64,000 bases of DNA from Diphasiastrum complanatum (taxonomy: Eukaryota > Streptophyta > Lycopodiopsida > Lycopodiales > Lycopodiaceae): assembly GCA_029204225.1 (NCBI GenBank), contig CM055101.1:32123683-32187682 (forward strand). The letters are read 5' to 3'. Under the pieces are notes generated by a model. That model did no database searches, was not told where the DNA came from, and saw only the letters and a list, made by a program, of their open reading frames with translations. The translations under genes and the position numbers were made by a program. This document shows, piece after piece, positions 10,301 through 21,764 of the stretch (its first letter is position 1; each line of letters opens with the position of its first letter).

Positions 10301-13300
10301 CTTTGATTCATGGGAATACATAGTTGGCAGTGGTCTTCTGAGATCACCTACTCCTGCTGCACCATTACTTCTGTGAGCTGGGCCTTGAAGATTTTGTCTT
10401 CTTGTTGGAGCGCGACTTCTGAATTACGTTGCGGATGCATTTGCAGGATCGATGAAGATTTTACTGTAGAACCAACTGCTTCCCATAGCATTTCACATGA
10501 TCAAGTTAAAGCACATTTAGCGCATCCATTGGTGATGACGAACACTTGAAGTATGGTTGTGAAAATGGAAGAAGGTAAGGCTTCAAGCTTATTTATGTAG
10601 GGGAAGGTGGAGGAGGTGAAACGTGGTAGGGATAGTGAGGTGTATTGTATTGCTTCCTAATTCTGTCATAGGATAATCATTGCTCATAATGCATATCTCC
10701 AATGAAAACCTTTGCTTGCATTTGAAATATCGTCTTACCAATGACAATATGGTTGTTTGCTTGATGTGGATATTCCTCTGCATGTTGGCACAGATCACAA
10801 GCTTTTATTGTTTTGGTGGTGGTTGTACAATTGGAAAAGCATGGATTTTGTATCACTTATGTAAAACCAATTGCTTATTCTGGTGATATGGGTGGGATGA
10901 GATCCTTTCTATCTCGTTGGAAAGATGGATCTTAGTCTTGTGACCTTTCATGTCTAGTAAAATAACCTTAGAATTTATCTGAATTCCAAGTCTATTCACC
11001 CAAGTAGTAATTTATATGACATAACAGTCTTTCAGAAGAATAACTTCATGTTGGAAAGAGTTCATATAAATAATATCCTATATTTGAGAAATTACTAAGA
11101 AGTAAAGAATTAATTAAGAAAGCGAGAAATAGATTTGAGGCCTCTGATTTTGTAAATAATGAGATACCACATTAGGATCTAGATTAAACCTCAAATTTCT
11201 CCAAAGTACCCCACATTTGATCAAATGGTTTTCTTCTTTCCCATATCGCGACTAGGTACTAAAACACACCATTGATCATCATATCTTTACAGTCCTAGAA
11301 TTTCCTTTCCAAAATTACTGATGTCCCATACCATCAGCTTTTCCTTCCAGAAAATCCTTAACCGCCTTATCTGATATTCTAGAGATCCACTAATCATCAA
11401 GTCGTCCTATAATCCATATAGAATATTATCTCTTGTTCCCAAACACTGGAGAATCCATTTATTTGGATGATTGGCATGCCTATCAATTGGTACCCAATAT
11501 CCCCATCTGATTATGTGACTTAGACAGAAGAATTAACATGGTTCACTTATTACACTCTGAACCATTCTGGTTATTGACAAGCTTCGAAACCCTACTGATG
11601 TATCAAATCTTGGGACAAGCTTCTGTCAACTAACAGATCCAATGTAATCCACGTATCAGATTCCACTTCTAACCTCACAATTGACATCCAAAACTGTGGA
11701 TAACTCATTGGTTACAAAGATATCAGTTACGAATTCAACTGAATGAATTCTAACAAGGAAATTAATAACCAGTATTAAGCAATTATTTACATGGATTACC
11801 AAAATCCTAACTGCAAAATACATTTCCCGATCACACTTACTACCTCTGATGTCCACTCTTCTTTCCTCCTTAGAATTTTCAGTTCCCTGAAAATCTATTT
11901 CAGCTAAGGTACCAAGAAGACGTAATGACATTAGTAAATGTTTAAAACTTATTATTGTAGGAAAAAAATCCAAAACAATTTCATTTCTATCCTATACTTG
12001 GGCTGAATATAATTCACCATAGGATTTTACTGGAAATGAAATCTGTTATGTAATTCCTATTATTACAAATTTCCAATAAAGTTGGACTGTTTTTTCTTTT
12101 TATTGACTGGTTTGGCATTACTTCGCTAATATTGACAAAACTTATCCAAACATAGAATATGAAATTACATGAATGGAAATCCCACCAATAGGATTTCAGT
12201 AATTCTTGAACCGTATCTTGTCAGATTTATTGACTAGATAAAGAATACTATTGCCACTCATCCATTCTGGTTATTTCATATTGTTTGACAATTTTAATCA
12301 AATTTAACGAGTATCTTTCACAAACGTTCACTTGACTGATTTCTATCGATCAACATCGATTAGAAAACTTATCAGACAAGTAACTGATTTCCAATTATCA
12401 AATGGAAATTCAACAAAAGAGAAAAAAAAAAACAAATTTTAACTTTCAATCTGGGAGTTTTCAACTCCAAAGTTAAAAATGACAACACAATAAAAACTGT
12501 CGGCAATTCATTGCAGTTCCTTTTGTCAATTTTAACTTATCTATCACCAGGAAATAATTTAGACTTAGTGAAAACACTGTGATCAATTTTGACTGATAAA
12601 CTCAGTTTAAGCAATTCACTAATCTAAACTGATTTCATAGATAATGAAAAAATGACCAAAATTTTGATTTTTTTCGGAATTTTTTACGTAAACTTCAGTT
12701 TTACAGAATTTGTCAGCCATTAACACTGATTTGTGACCCAACTGTCGGAACACATGCGTATGACCACTCAAATCGATTGTAAATCCCTCATGCATGTCAG
12801 AATCACTCTGAGAATCAACATGCAACTAATCCATGCAAACATAGTTTTACAAATTAGGGAAATGACTGGCATGCAATCAAAACAATTCCAAATTTTGCAA
12901 ATTTTACACACAAAACTACAAAACTTCAGACGATCATAACTTTGGCTACAGGACACCAAATTGGGTGCTGTAAAGCTCAGTATAGAGGGAGACCAAGTGA
13001 ACAAGATGCTTGCCATGTCATCCTGCCACCTAGGCTTCACACGTGCGAGGTCGAGTGTCTAAAAAACTGTAGTAGGGCGGATGAGATGCCAGACTCATCC
13101 TCAGATAGTGTCTCACTCTTAGTATTTGCGTGATTTTGCTTGATTTGAGTAGATTTTCTTGTTTCAAATCTAATCTAATTCTTAAGCAAGGGAAGCTAGT
13201 CAGATCACAATTCTTACAACAAAAATCGGTGATTTCTATCAGATTTGAACAAAAAGGAGGCAAAGTCGTCATCAGATCTGATAACTTTTTACTCTCTTAC

Positions 13301-13920
13301 ACGAAACCTTCGTCGAGTTGCAAGAAGCTTCAGTTTCACTCAAAGATCCTTTAGATTGAAGGACAAAGATTCATTCTCAGCAGATTTATAAACACATCAG
13401 AAAAACCATAAAAAAAAAAAGAACCTTCGTCTGATTAACTGTGCATAGGTGTGATTCAGATCTATCTATTGCCAAGTTAGCAAAGATTAACACCAAAAAT
13501 AGAAGGCCAAAGTGACTGTTCATCTAGTTGCTAGTAACCTTTTGTGAAAAATTTACAACTTTATGCAAAAATATTAGTTCTCTGAGAATAACCTTTGCTT
13601 AAACCTTCACGAAAGTCAATCGCACCTACGAAGGGAAAACCAAAGTTTGAACTTAGGTTTGGACCTGTTATAAAAGGATGTAACTCGTGGGAAGAGACAC
13701 ATTCTCTCTCTCTTATCTCACTTCATGCTTATAAATGACTTCTCTTGGGTTCATCTATCCATTGGTGCACTATATTTGTGATATCTTGCAATCTTGTGTG
13801 TAGGATGCTTATTTTATGCTATTTTCACACGTGTGAAATACAGTAGCTTACTATTTTTTTATGGACAAAAACTTCTTCATATCTTATGTTTGATGTTTGA
13901 TCTTTGATCAGGTTCTTATT
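10301..13920. other. Unassigned AT-rich sequence
   Basis: No protein similarity, LTR or primer site was recognised in this long stretch. Short open frames are scattered on both strands without start context or family motifs. A 14-bp palindrome TTCACACGTGTGAA lies at 13824-13837, just before the copia leader. An A-run is present at about 13409-13421. Confidence 0.5.
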
Positions 13921-14060
13921 GAGTTTGCATCTCTTTCATTGAGTGGATGTTGATTTTTCTATATTGGCAGGATTGGTAGAGGTGATCTATTTTTAACCAA
14001 AAATCAGGTTATGGAATTGGATCTTAAATGATCTGAAATTCTTCACACCTTTCTCCTGGA
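13920..14060 (+). mobile_element. Copia leader fragment
   Basis: This piece recurs at about 26975-27110: both have GAGTTTGCAT or GTTTGCAT, then GATGTTG.TTTTTCTA.ATTGGCA.GATTGGT, then TTGGATCTTAA.TG.TCT.AAATT.TTCACA. In this copy the block leads straight into a copia gag frame, so it is probably the untranslated leader and gag start of one copia family. Confidence 0.55.
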
Positions 14061-14073
14061 GCATAGTGAGAGA

Positions 14074-14300
14074 TTGACCACCTCCAATTATGCCATTTGG
14101 AAGGTGAGGATGGAGTCAATTTTACTACTCTGGGATGTGATGGATATTGTGCTAGGACTTGAGGAGGAGGCTCAAGTGCTCCAAGAATTCCAAAAGTTCA
14201 AGAAGATGTTAAAAATTCACAATTCTAGCTTGACTAGTTTTGGTCATATGACTTGTAAATAGTTAGATGGTCATGATGTGGCTTGTCACACGTGCCAAAT
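14074..14300 (+). pseudogene. Ty1/copia gag N-terminal fragment
   Basis: The frame includes LTTSNYAIWKVRMESILL and WDVMDIVLG, the typical start of a copia Gag (binding-site 'NY..W...M...L' signature). It stops with TAG at 14260-14262 and the reading decays afterwards. The rest of gag resumes at 14889 after about 590 bp of unrelated sequence. Confidence 0.7.
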
Positions 14301-14888
14301 AGCATAGGATTCCATTCATAAGGATGTTCTCAAGTAGACCTAAGTGTTAGAACCTTTGGAATGAGTCCAAATTATGCTTAGATACAAGGGAGAAAAAATA
14401 GGAGCTATTTTTGGTAATTTTTGCATTGTTGAGGGATCTCCAAGGTTCCAACCCTAACTTGGTAGGGATGAAAGATCCACCAAAATTAGCATTAGGGATA
14501 GGTTTAGGGCTACTCATACCTGCCCAAAACCGTGATGGATCATGTATATATAGGTGATGATATCTCACCAAAATCAATCAAGCAATTTCATGTTTTTTCT
14601 CTCATAATGGTGCAATTGCTCTCTATGTTCATAATTGTTTGAGTACTTGTGATTACTAATGATTATAGGATTGAATGTAGGTCTGGTGTACAATACTCAG
14701 ACTGTGGGAGGCCGTACTTTCACACGTGTGAAGCCTTCTTCAAGGATTTGGGCCAATTAGTGAGGTTCAAGAATAGATTTTTGATGGATTTTGATTTTTC
14801 AACTTGTGCTAATCTTATGAAATCATAATCTATTGTTTCCCTCATCATTTCAAGTGTTTTAGGATCCTTATTTGCTGTAATTTTTACA
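14301..14888. other. Interruption within copia gag
   Basis: This segment separates the two gag parts and has no recognised coding frame. It carries a second exact copy of the palindrome TTCACACGTGTGAA at 14719-14732. It may be an insertion, but I could not find duplicated flanks. Confidence 0.35.
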
Positions 14889-15287
14889 GAAGAAGCCCTA
14901 CATATCAAGATGAATGTATCCAATGAAGTGTTGAGGGATATTGGCTCTTGCATCTCGGCCAAAGAGGCTTGGGACACACTAAAATCCATTTATGAGGCAA
15001 GGAACACATCTAGGTTGCTCACACTAAGGAATCAAACCTTTTAAAGCTTCCAAAAGAGTGATGAGAGTGCCTCAAATTATGTTTTGAGAGTGAAAGATCT
15101 TCATAGAGAGCTTGCTTGCATAGGAGACCATCTTAACCGAATAGAGTTAGAGCAGGCGATCCTAAATGGATTGAAGGATGAATTTGACAACCTTGTTCAA
15201 TTTTATGAAATCAAAGAGGAGCTTCCAAGCTCACTACAAGGATTTCTCATTTTCGAGGAGTCTAGGCAAGAGAACAAGCTATTTAAA
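14889..15287 (+). pseudogene. Ty1/copia gag middle (UBN2-type) fragment
   Basis: The frame contains AKEAWDTLKSIYEA, SRLLTLRNQTF, SNYVLRVKDLHREL and LEQAILNGLKDEFDNLV, the ordered motifs of the plant copia Gag (UBN2) domain. One stop (TAA at about 15042) interrupts it. It ends abruptly at FKKE.. where element E's 5' LTR sequence begins near 15288. The remainder of this copia element was not found on the far side of element E. Confidence 0.75.
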
Positions 15288-15289
15288 AA

Positions 15290-16072
15290 AGAAATAAAAC
15301 TCTGTGGCATGTGTTTTGTAAGACCACGTATGAGTATCTGTCAATAAACTTCAGCCATGGCATGTGTTTTGTAAGTCCATGAGTAGAAGCTTAAATAATA
15401 ATAAAATAGCTTAAACTTAGATTTAGAACTTAGACTTAGGAAACTTAAGATTAGAAATATTTTATCTTAAGTTTTTCTAAGTCAAGAAATTTGAAGTTCT
15501 AAATCTTAAGTTAGAAGTTCTAGAAAGGCTAGAAACAGATTAGTCCCATAAGTTAGTAAACACTTATGGAAGACCCTCCTTGCCATAAAAGGAGAGGTAT
15601 TTGCATTGTAAACAACACCTTTGAGATTAAGCTATCTTGCTCTCTATTTTGGAGAATTATCATTCTATTTCATTTGTGTTCTCCTTGGAAAGGTGGTTAG
15701 CTTGAGGGAAGGTGCTCGGGCCTCCTCTTGCCTCCTTTTCATCGGTTTTATTGTGGCATGTTCATTACTGCCTATTTGTCTAGTATTAGCCGCAATCTCA
15801 TTTTATTACCCTTTGGGTGTTAATCTAGGATTTAGTTTAATCACCTTGCTAGTTCGGTAAGCCTTAGTAAGGTTTTGTATTTTGTCATCTTAGTTAATTT
15901 CATTTCTATTTCGAGCACTAGTTGGGTAAGCATTAGTGCTTCATCATTGTTTTACTTTTGCACTCCATCTAAAGCTTGGTAAAAAACTTAGAAAGTGGAC
16001 AATCCTCTCTATACTACACCACATCGTGAGTAGATCTAGCCAAACATTGACAAACCAGATTTACTTCCAACA
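15290..16072 (+). mobile_element. Element E 5' LTR (first ~30 bp missing)
   Basis: The sequence matches the 3' LTR at 24922-25731 almost throughout and ends TTACTTCCAACA at 16072, immediately before the primer site. The left end lacks the TGTTAGCAAC start present in the 3' LTR and begins within AATAAAACTC. A TATA-like CATAAAAG lies at 15583-15590. The left boundary falls in a copia gag fragment, so no target duplication can be read here. Confidence 0.85.
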
Positions 16073-16073
16073 T

Positions 16074-16087
16074 TGACACCGTTGCCG
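16074..16087 (+). other. Element E primer-binding site, tRNA-Asp type
   Basis: TGACACCGTTGCCG lies one base after the 5' LTR end. The complement of the plant tRNA-Asp 3' end begins TGGCGCCGTTGCCG; this copy differs at two positions, both G to A. Element F has the same site with two C to T changes. tRNA-Asp priming is known for the Athila/Tat branch of plant Ty3/gypsy elements. Confidence 0.75.
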
Positions 16088-16909
16088 CTTTTTAAGTATT
16101 TTTTTTTACCTTCCGTGTGCTTCCGTGTTGTATGTTTGCTTGTGTGTTTGTCTCTATCTACCAACAAACAGCACACGTCGTCTCTCCAGGTCCTACACGA
16201 GCTGCGGAGCAACTTCTTCAACTGGGGGGAAGCAACAAAAGAGCCAACTTGGGCATTTTCTTCAAAAGAAGTGACCCAAGTGACATTTTTCACAACCAAA
16301 AAGGTATATCAGAATTTGCTAGCCTGTTTGCAGCCCTAACAGACCCTGATCTTTCATTTTATCACCTCCATGAATTCTAACCACAGTCAAATTTTGAGAA
16401 ACCAGCTTGATATACTGTCAAAATCTCTTATTTCTCACCGAAATCTTTGTCATAGAATTTTCCAGTTTCACTGAGGCTAAATCTCATCAAGATCAGTCCT
16501 CCAGCAGCTCCGCGAATTCTATCTCAAAGATTTTTCCTGTTTACTGTCAGAATATCACATTTTTTTTTTCCATATTCTCTATCTGCCAATCAAACCTCTC
16601 TGTTAGAATTCGCCAACCAGCCTAAGAATTCGGTTTCAAAGAGCACGATTTCCCTGTCCTACTCGCAAATTCTAAAACTCCAATTTTCTCCCAAAAAATC
16701 TAAAAAAATCACTATTTTGACATTCAGGAACTCTTTGTCAGAATTCATGAGTATATAGTTAGAATTATCTGCCTCTCCACAATTTCTCAGCTTGTCCGCG
16801 AATTCTATCATGTCCAGAAAGACCAATTTTTGTCCTACACTATCCATTCTGCAAGCAAACTGCCCTTTTGCCAAGTACAGTATTGTCCTGCTCATATGTA
16901 TTCTGCATC
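16088..16909 (+). mobile_element. Element E untranslated leader with repeated GAATTCGC-like motif
   Basis: About 820 bp separate the primer site from the gag ATG. No long coding frame is conserved with element F, but the block itself aligns with F 52037-52861. It is dotted with versions of CGCGAATTCT / AGAATTCGC (for example near 16509, 16604, 16624, 16664, 16736 and 16797). The same words recur in the spacer after integrase. Confidence 0.7.
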
Positions 16910-18654
16910 ATGTCTAGTGATTGTGCTGAATCTTCTAAATTGACTCCTCCACGACTAGAACGAAGAATTCCACGTATTGATGCACCAAAGTACGATGGAG
17001 AATGTGACCCAGTTTGATTTCTCCAAGACTTTGATAATGCATGCCGTTTTTATGGAGATACCTCTGAAACTGAAAAGCTTCGCCTATTTTCCATGGTACT
17101 CTATGGCACCGCCAAGGAGTGGTACTTGAATCTCGAAGCTCCTGATCTTGCTTCTTGGACCACCCTCAAGGACGCTCTCATCAAGCGTTTCAAACCATCC
17201 AAACTTACTAAGAGCCCGTTCATTCAAATTACTCATATCAAGATGCGTCGCGAAGAGTCTGTCCGAAACTACATTGAGCATTTTAAACGTCTCGAAGTAT
17301 AATTTGTTGATGAAAATATCACCGAACTAATGGCCATAAAACTATTCTTAGTTGGATTGCCTAAAAACATCCACTATGAACTCAAACCAATTGACTATTA
17401 TGATCAACTTAAAGATGTGATGACCGATGCTATCCGTGAGGAAGAAAACGGTTCCGATGATGACTTTGACCATCGTGAAAAGAAATCTAAAGATCCAGAC
17501 CGTCCTAATCACCCAAAGTCTGATAATATTGCTCAGTCTTTTGAACTTCTACATCAAATGGAAACCTGGCAAAAAGCTCAACAATCTCATATAGATAAGC
17601 TCACTGCCGATTTCCAAACCGCCATGAAACAGATTGTTGAGAAATCCTTTCCAGCAAGGGAAAATGTCTAGTGTCCAATATGCTCACAGCATCACACTGC
17701 TAATGAATGCCCTCAATTGTGAAATCATTTCCTAGCAGCCACCAGACCCACCATCTATCGAGCTTACTGCCCTTACCCGCTACAACAACCTGTGCCACGA
17801 CCAGAGGTTTACCAACCACGACCACCTGCACCAAATCAATACCCATCCCCATGTCAACAGTTTGTTGTTAACCAACCTGCCCCACAAAACGCTGTCCATT
17901 ATCTTGATCCGAATACCAACGATCTAGCCACCTACTATGTTGAAGACAATACTCAACCGCAGTACTCTATTGAAACGGTTCTTTATTATACCTATGATTC
18001 TAATGCTCAACCAGTGGATCTTAATGCCCAAGCTTACAATCCAAACTAAGCTATCTTTGCCGCACATCAACTACCCGCAATACGAGGCTACTTTATATGT
18101 GCAGGTAAACATCCTAGTATTCGCTGCCCAGATAAACTCCGCTTTCCTCCAGCTTGTGAAAACTATGGTGTTGAACATCACGTAAAGGACTACCCATCCC
18201 GATCCAAGCCAGCTGCTCCTGTCTGTTCAGTGCAACTAGAAAACTTACCAATCAAAACACATCATGCTTGGGTCTTGACTCGAGCACAAACCCAATGCCA
18301 AACCCCTACACTTGCACCCAGCAAAACTCAACCGCAGGTTGTTCCTCCAAGTGATGATTCAACTCCGATAGTTTACCCTCACCCATCTGAAGAAATTCGG
18401 CTGCATCATGAGTACCACCAACAAATCCGCAATGCTGACCAACAATCTTCCTCTTCCCATAAAGTACCTCACAATCCCTTTGAAAGCAAAACCCTTGAAG
18501 GTACCAAAGTTTGGGGAGATTTACTACAAGCCAAGAATAGAATTAGTTCAAGGGGCGGAGAATGTTACGTCCATGTCCAGTTTGTGGGATTCAAAGCATG
18601 CTGGCCAGTGGAAACAACAGATCCAATCCAATACCACCACCACTATTGACGAGT
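16910..18654 (+). pseudogene. Element E gag (broken)
   Basis: The frame starts ATG at 16910 (MSSDCAESS), the same start as element F. The capsid domain follows, with FLQDFDNACRFYG, AKEWYLNLEAPD and LKDALIKRFKP at about 17015-17300, then FLVGLPKNIHYEL and a Gln-rich linker. Three CCHC-like knuckles follow: CPICSQHHTANEC near 17680, a YFICAGKHPSIRC motif near 18090 and a CENYGVEHHVKDY motif near 18160. The latter two have lost a Cys each. In-frame stops occur at 17015-17017 (TGA), 17300-17302 (TAA), 17669-17671 (TAG), 17720-17722 (TGA) and near 18047 (TAA). The TGA stops at 17015 and 17720 are shared with F. The product would build the particle. Confidence 0.85.
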
Positions 18655-18998
18655 TGCCTAAAATTCCCCTACATCTAACCAATCCACTCAGCATCAAAAT
18701 TCCACCTACCCATCATCAATCCCGTGAAGTTTTAGCAGTACTTGATGGAGGTTCCGGGGTTAATATCATTTCCACATCCCTCATGATGGAATGGAATCTG
18801 AACGACAGGCTAGCCAAACCTACTTGTCAGCTTCGTATGGTTGATCAAAGTGTGGTCCGACCTACTGGTCTCCTTCCGCATGTGCTGATCAAACTAGGAG
18901 GTCTCAAGTTTTCTGTTGATCTCGTGGTATTTGATATTCCTAATAATGCATATTCTTATGAATTACTACTTGGTCGGCCTTGGCTCACCAATGCATGA
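18655..18998 (+). pseudogene. Element E aspartic protease
   Basis: The domain contains VLAVLDGGSGVNIIS, a retropepsin active site of the D-G-G-S kind seen in some plant gypsy elements, then LLGRPWL near the end (the conserved G-R-x-W strand). A TGA at 18996-18998 follows PWLTNA. It lies in a different frame from the end of gag, so a frameshift has occurred. Element F lacks this domain entirely. Confidence 0.8.
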
Positions 18999-19660
18999 GT
19001 CGTTCATGACTGGAGCAAAGGCTGAGTCACTTTTGGAAATCGTGACAGTTTGGTCACCATTGACTCAACGGGTAAACTCAAACCTGCACTCATCCATGAC
19101 GAGGGATCCTCAACCACCAACTCAGTATTTGAGCCATACCAGTCCAGCCACAAAAAAGGTCATTATGTTAAATCTACTGATATCATAGACTGGAGTCACA
19201 GTCTAGATACCATTGATTGTGTGAATGCCGATTACTGTGTCCAGCAACAGGATAATTGTACCTCTCCACTCCCGATCGATCACGACCAATTACCTGATCT
19301 GGATACACCTATCATCAATATCAATTTTATTGATATTCTTCCACACCATGATGAACTGCTAAATGTTGCATGACTACCTACTAATAAATCAGACAATTTA
19401 TTCGTTGATGACGAGAACGTCTTACAAATTCAGAATTGCCCAGAAGATATGGACATTTCTGATCTTCAGATCCTCAACCATATGAAAGCACTCCCACCTA
19501 GGACCTATCCGCAACATGCTTCCAAGGTGGAACCAGTTGCCAAGGTTGCAATTGAAAAACCTGAGACAAAATTCTACCGTCCCAAACGCCCACACTATCC
19601 ATGGGATCTCTGTGAGGAGGAGACTATCTTTCAAATTGATGATGAGATCCTCCATGACGA
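18999..19660 (+). pseudogene. Element E protease-RT linker
   Basis: This linker matches element F 50660-50119 closely, with shared words such as LPDLDTPI, INFIDILPHHDELL, ALPPRTY, KFYRPK, EETIFQIDDEIL. Several frame breaks are present. It ends at about 19660, where the sequence jumps to the region after RNase H. About 1.7 kb present in F (RT and RNase H) is absent here; a short GATCC-containing word at the join suggests illegitimate recombination. Confidence 0.75.
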
Positions 19661-21050
19661 GATCCTTCAATTTGAGTCTAGGATCGTGGTTCGTAAGGGA
19701 GTTCAACATTTTTTAGCAGACCATCTATCCCAAATCCCTAACCTTCCTACCCCTGATTAAGATGTCAACGATGATTTACCAGATGCAATCCTTTTCCAAG
19801 TTGACTCTACACCTGTATGGGCTAAGGAAATTACCGAATATCTAACTTCAGGGTAGATGGATCCTTCCTTCTCTAAACCTGAACAACATGCGTTGCTCCT
19901 CAAAACTAAACCTTATACGTTAATTGCAGGACAACTCTACAGGCAAGAGTTAGATGGAATTATCCGACGATGTCTTATTGAAGGAGAAATACCCTCTGTA
20001 ATTTCTCTCACTCATGAAGGTATTGGTGCAGGCCATTTCTCTTCTGAAAAAACTGCTAAGAAAATCCTCTTGGCCGGTTTCTGGTGGCCAACACTCTTTA
20101 AGGATACGCACAATTACACTAAGGCTTGTGATGTCTGCCAATGCACAAAACGCTTTCAAAAAACAGACTACATGCCTTTACACCCCATAACCACTGATCA
20201 AGCTTTCCAGAAATGGGGAATTGATTATGTCGGACCTATTAGTCCTGCTGCTCGACACACACAATCTCGTTACATCATAGTAGCTACGCACTATTGAACC
20301 AAATGGGCTGAAGCAAGAGCTGTTCGCAATGTTGACGCTCGTTCTACCGCCAAATTTCTCTATGAACAGGTTATAGTTCGGTTCGGATGTCCTCTAGAGC
20401 TTATCAGTGATAGGGGTACACATTTCCTTAACTATGTCATAGCAGATCTTCTTTCCAAATTTTTTGTGGTACATCGCAAAAGTTCCCCATACTATCCACG
20501 CTGCAATGGCAAGGCAAAATCCACCAATAAAATCCTATGTGGAATTCTCACCAAAACCGTCGAATCCAGCCGATCTGATTGGGAACTCAAACTCCATGTT
20601 GCTCTCTGGGCTTATCGCACCACCCTGAAGCGAGCTATATGCTTAACCCCTTTCCAGCTCACATATGGCCAAGAAGCCGTTATGCCTGTGGAATTCCATA
20701 TCCCCTCCCTTCGAGTAGCCTATAACCTTGAGCTTGATACTCCTCAGAATCTAGCAAATAGGTTATTCCATCTGGAGCAACTTTGTGAAACATGAAGGAT
20801 CAGCATCCATGCTCAACAAGTCCACAAACGACGACAAAAAACATGGCGTGATCGATCATTGAAACTTAGAGATTTCCAGATTGGACATAAGGTCCTGCTA
20901 TACCAGGCCAAAGCCTTCAAAGGCAAACTGAAATTTTCTGGCCAAGGACCTTACGTCATTAAAAAAATCTTTGCCTCTGGATATGTCCAACTCCAAACCC
21001 TTCAAGGCGATATCCTCGACACTGTGGTCAATGGGGTCGACTGAGAAAGT
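19661..21050 (+). pseudogene. Element E integrase
   Basis: After a short post-RNase H spacer (VRKGVQHFLADHLSQIP) comes the zinc-binding N-terminus with H-x6-H and CDVCQ (about 20010-20145). The catalytic core has WGIDYVGPI (first Asp) and LELISDRGTHF (second Asp). The third acidic position reads NGKAKSTNKIL: the expected Glu is Lys (AAA at 20517-20519). The C-terminal part has AYRTTLK, LTPFQLTYGQEAVMPVE and KLKFSGQGPYVIKKI. Stops at 20295-20297 and 20793-20795 and a 1-base loss near 21035 further break it. It would insert element cDNA; this copy cannot. Element F lacks the whole domain. Confidence 0.85.
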
Positions 21051-21764
21051 ACAATGAACCCTATTTTTATCTTGATATATATTAGCTGTTTTCTTTCCTA
21101 CTGTTTTTTTTTTTTATTGTCTGCATGCCATTTCAACAACATTTTTGTTGTGCTTTCTTGTTCCAACCATTAAGATACTATCAGATCATGTATACCAACA
21201 ATCTTCTCTGAGAAAACCACAAAATTCATTAGTTTCAGAAGAAATTTTTTTCACAACATCTCAGATAGAATTTGTTTGACCTTTTTTTCATAGAGCACGA
21301 TTCATTTTTGGCCTCCGCGAATTCTGTCTCAGATGAAAAAAAATGTCTAAAAATAGAAAAATGTAGTTTTGTTCATCATATATCCATCATATATCCATCA
21401 TCAAAATTTGCAGACAATCCGCTGGAGCTCAAATTGATCCTCACGATTTCTCTGCTATCTCTACGAATTCTGATTAGACACATTTTTGCACTGTCAGACG
21501 TTTTTTCTCTTTTGGCATAGAAAAATCACTTACAAGAATTTGCGGGTCCTCAGAACGTTGCCTCAAAATTTGCGACCATCATTACCAAATCGTGGACACT
21601 GAGGACGATTTCTGGGTGAAGTTGCAAATTCCTGCCAAAAAAAGTCTATATATAGTCCTCTACCTTCTCTCCATGAGTTCATTTTAGATTGCTGCTCTCG
21701 AGTTCATGCCAATTTTTTTTCAAAATTTTTAAAATTCTCAGAGCAATCTAAAATCACTACTATC
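21051..21764 (+). mobile_element. Element E spacer between integrase and accessory ORF
   Basis: This non-coding spacer matches element F 47940-47330 and 46396-46119. It repeats AT-rich words around GAATTCGCG (near 21314, 21465, 21532, 21570 and 21625). A TATATATAG box lies at about 21648-21656, 110 bp upstream of the accessory ORF ATG, and could be an internal promoter for it (inference). Confidence 0.65.

Noticed and set aside
15621-15860. A 79-codon open frame inside the E/F LTRs (also at 25280, 45257 and 53090)
   Set aside because: It is present four times because the LTR DNA is nearly identical; no coding signature, and the diverged LTR at 8960-9893 does not preserve it.
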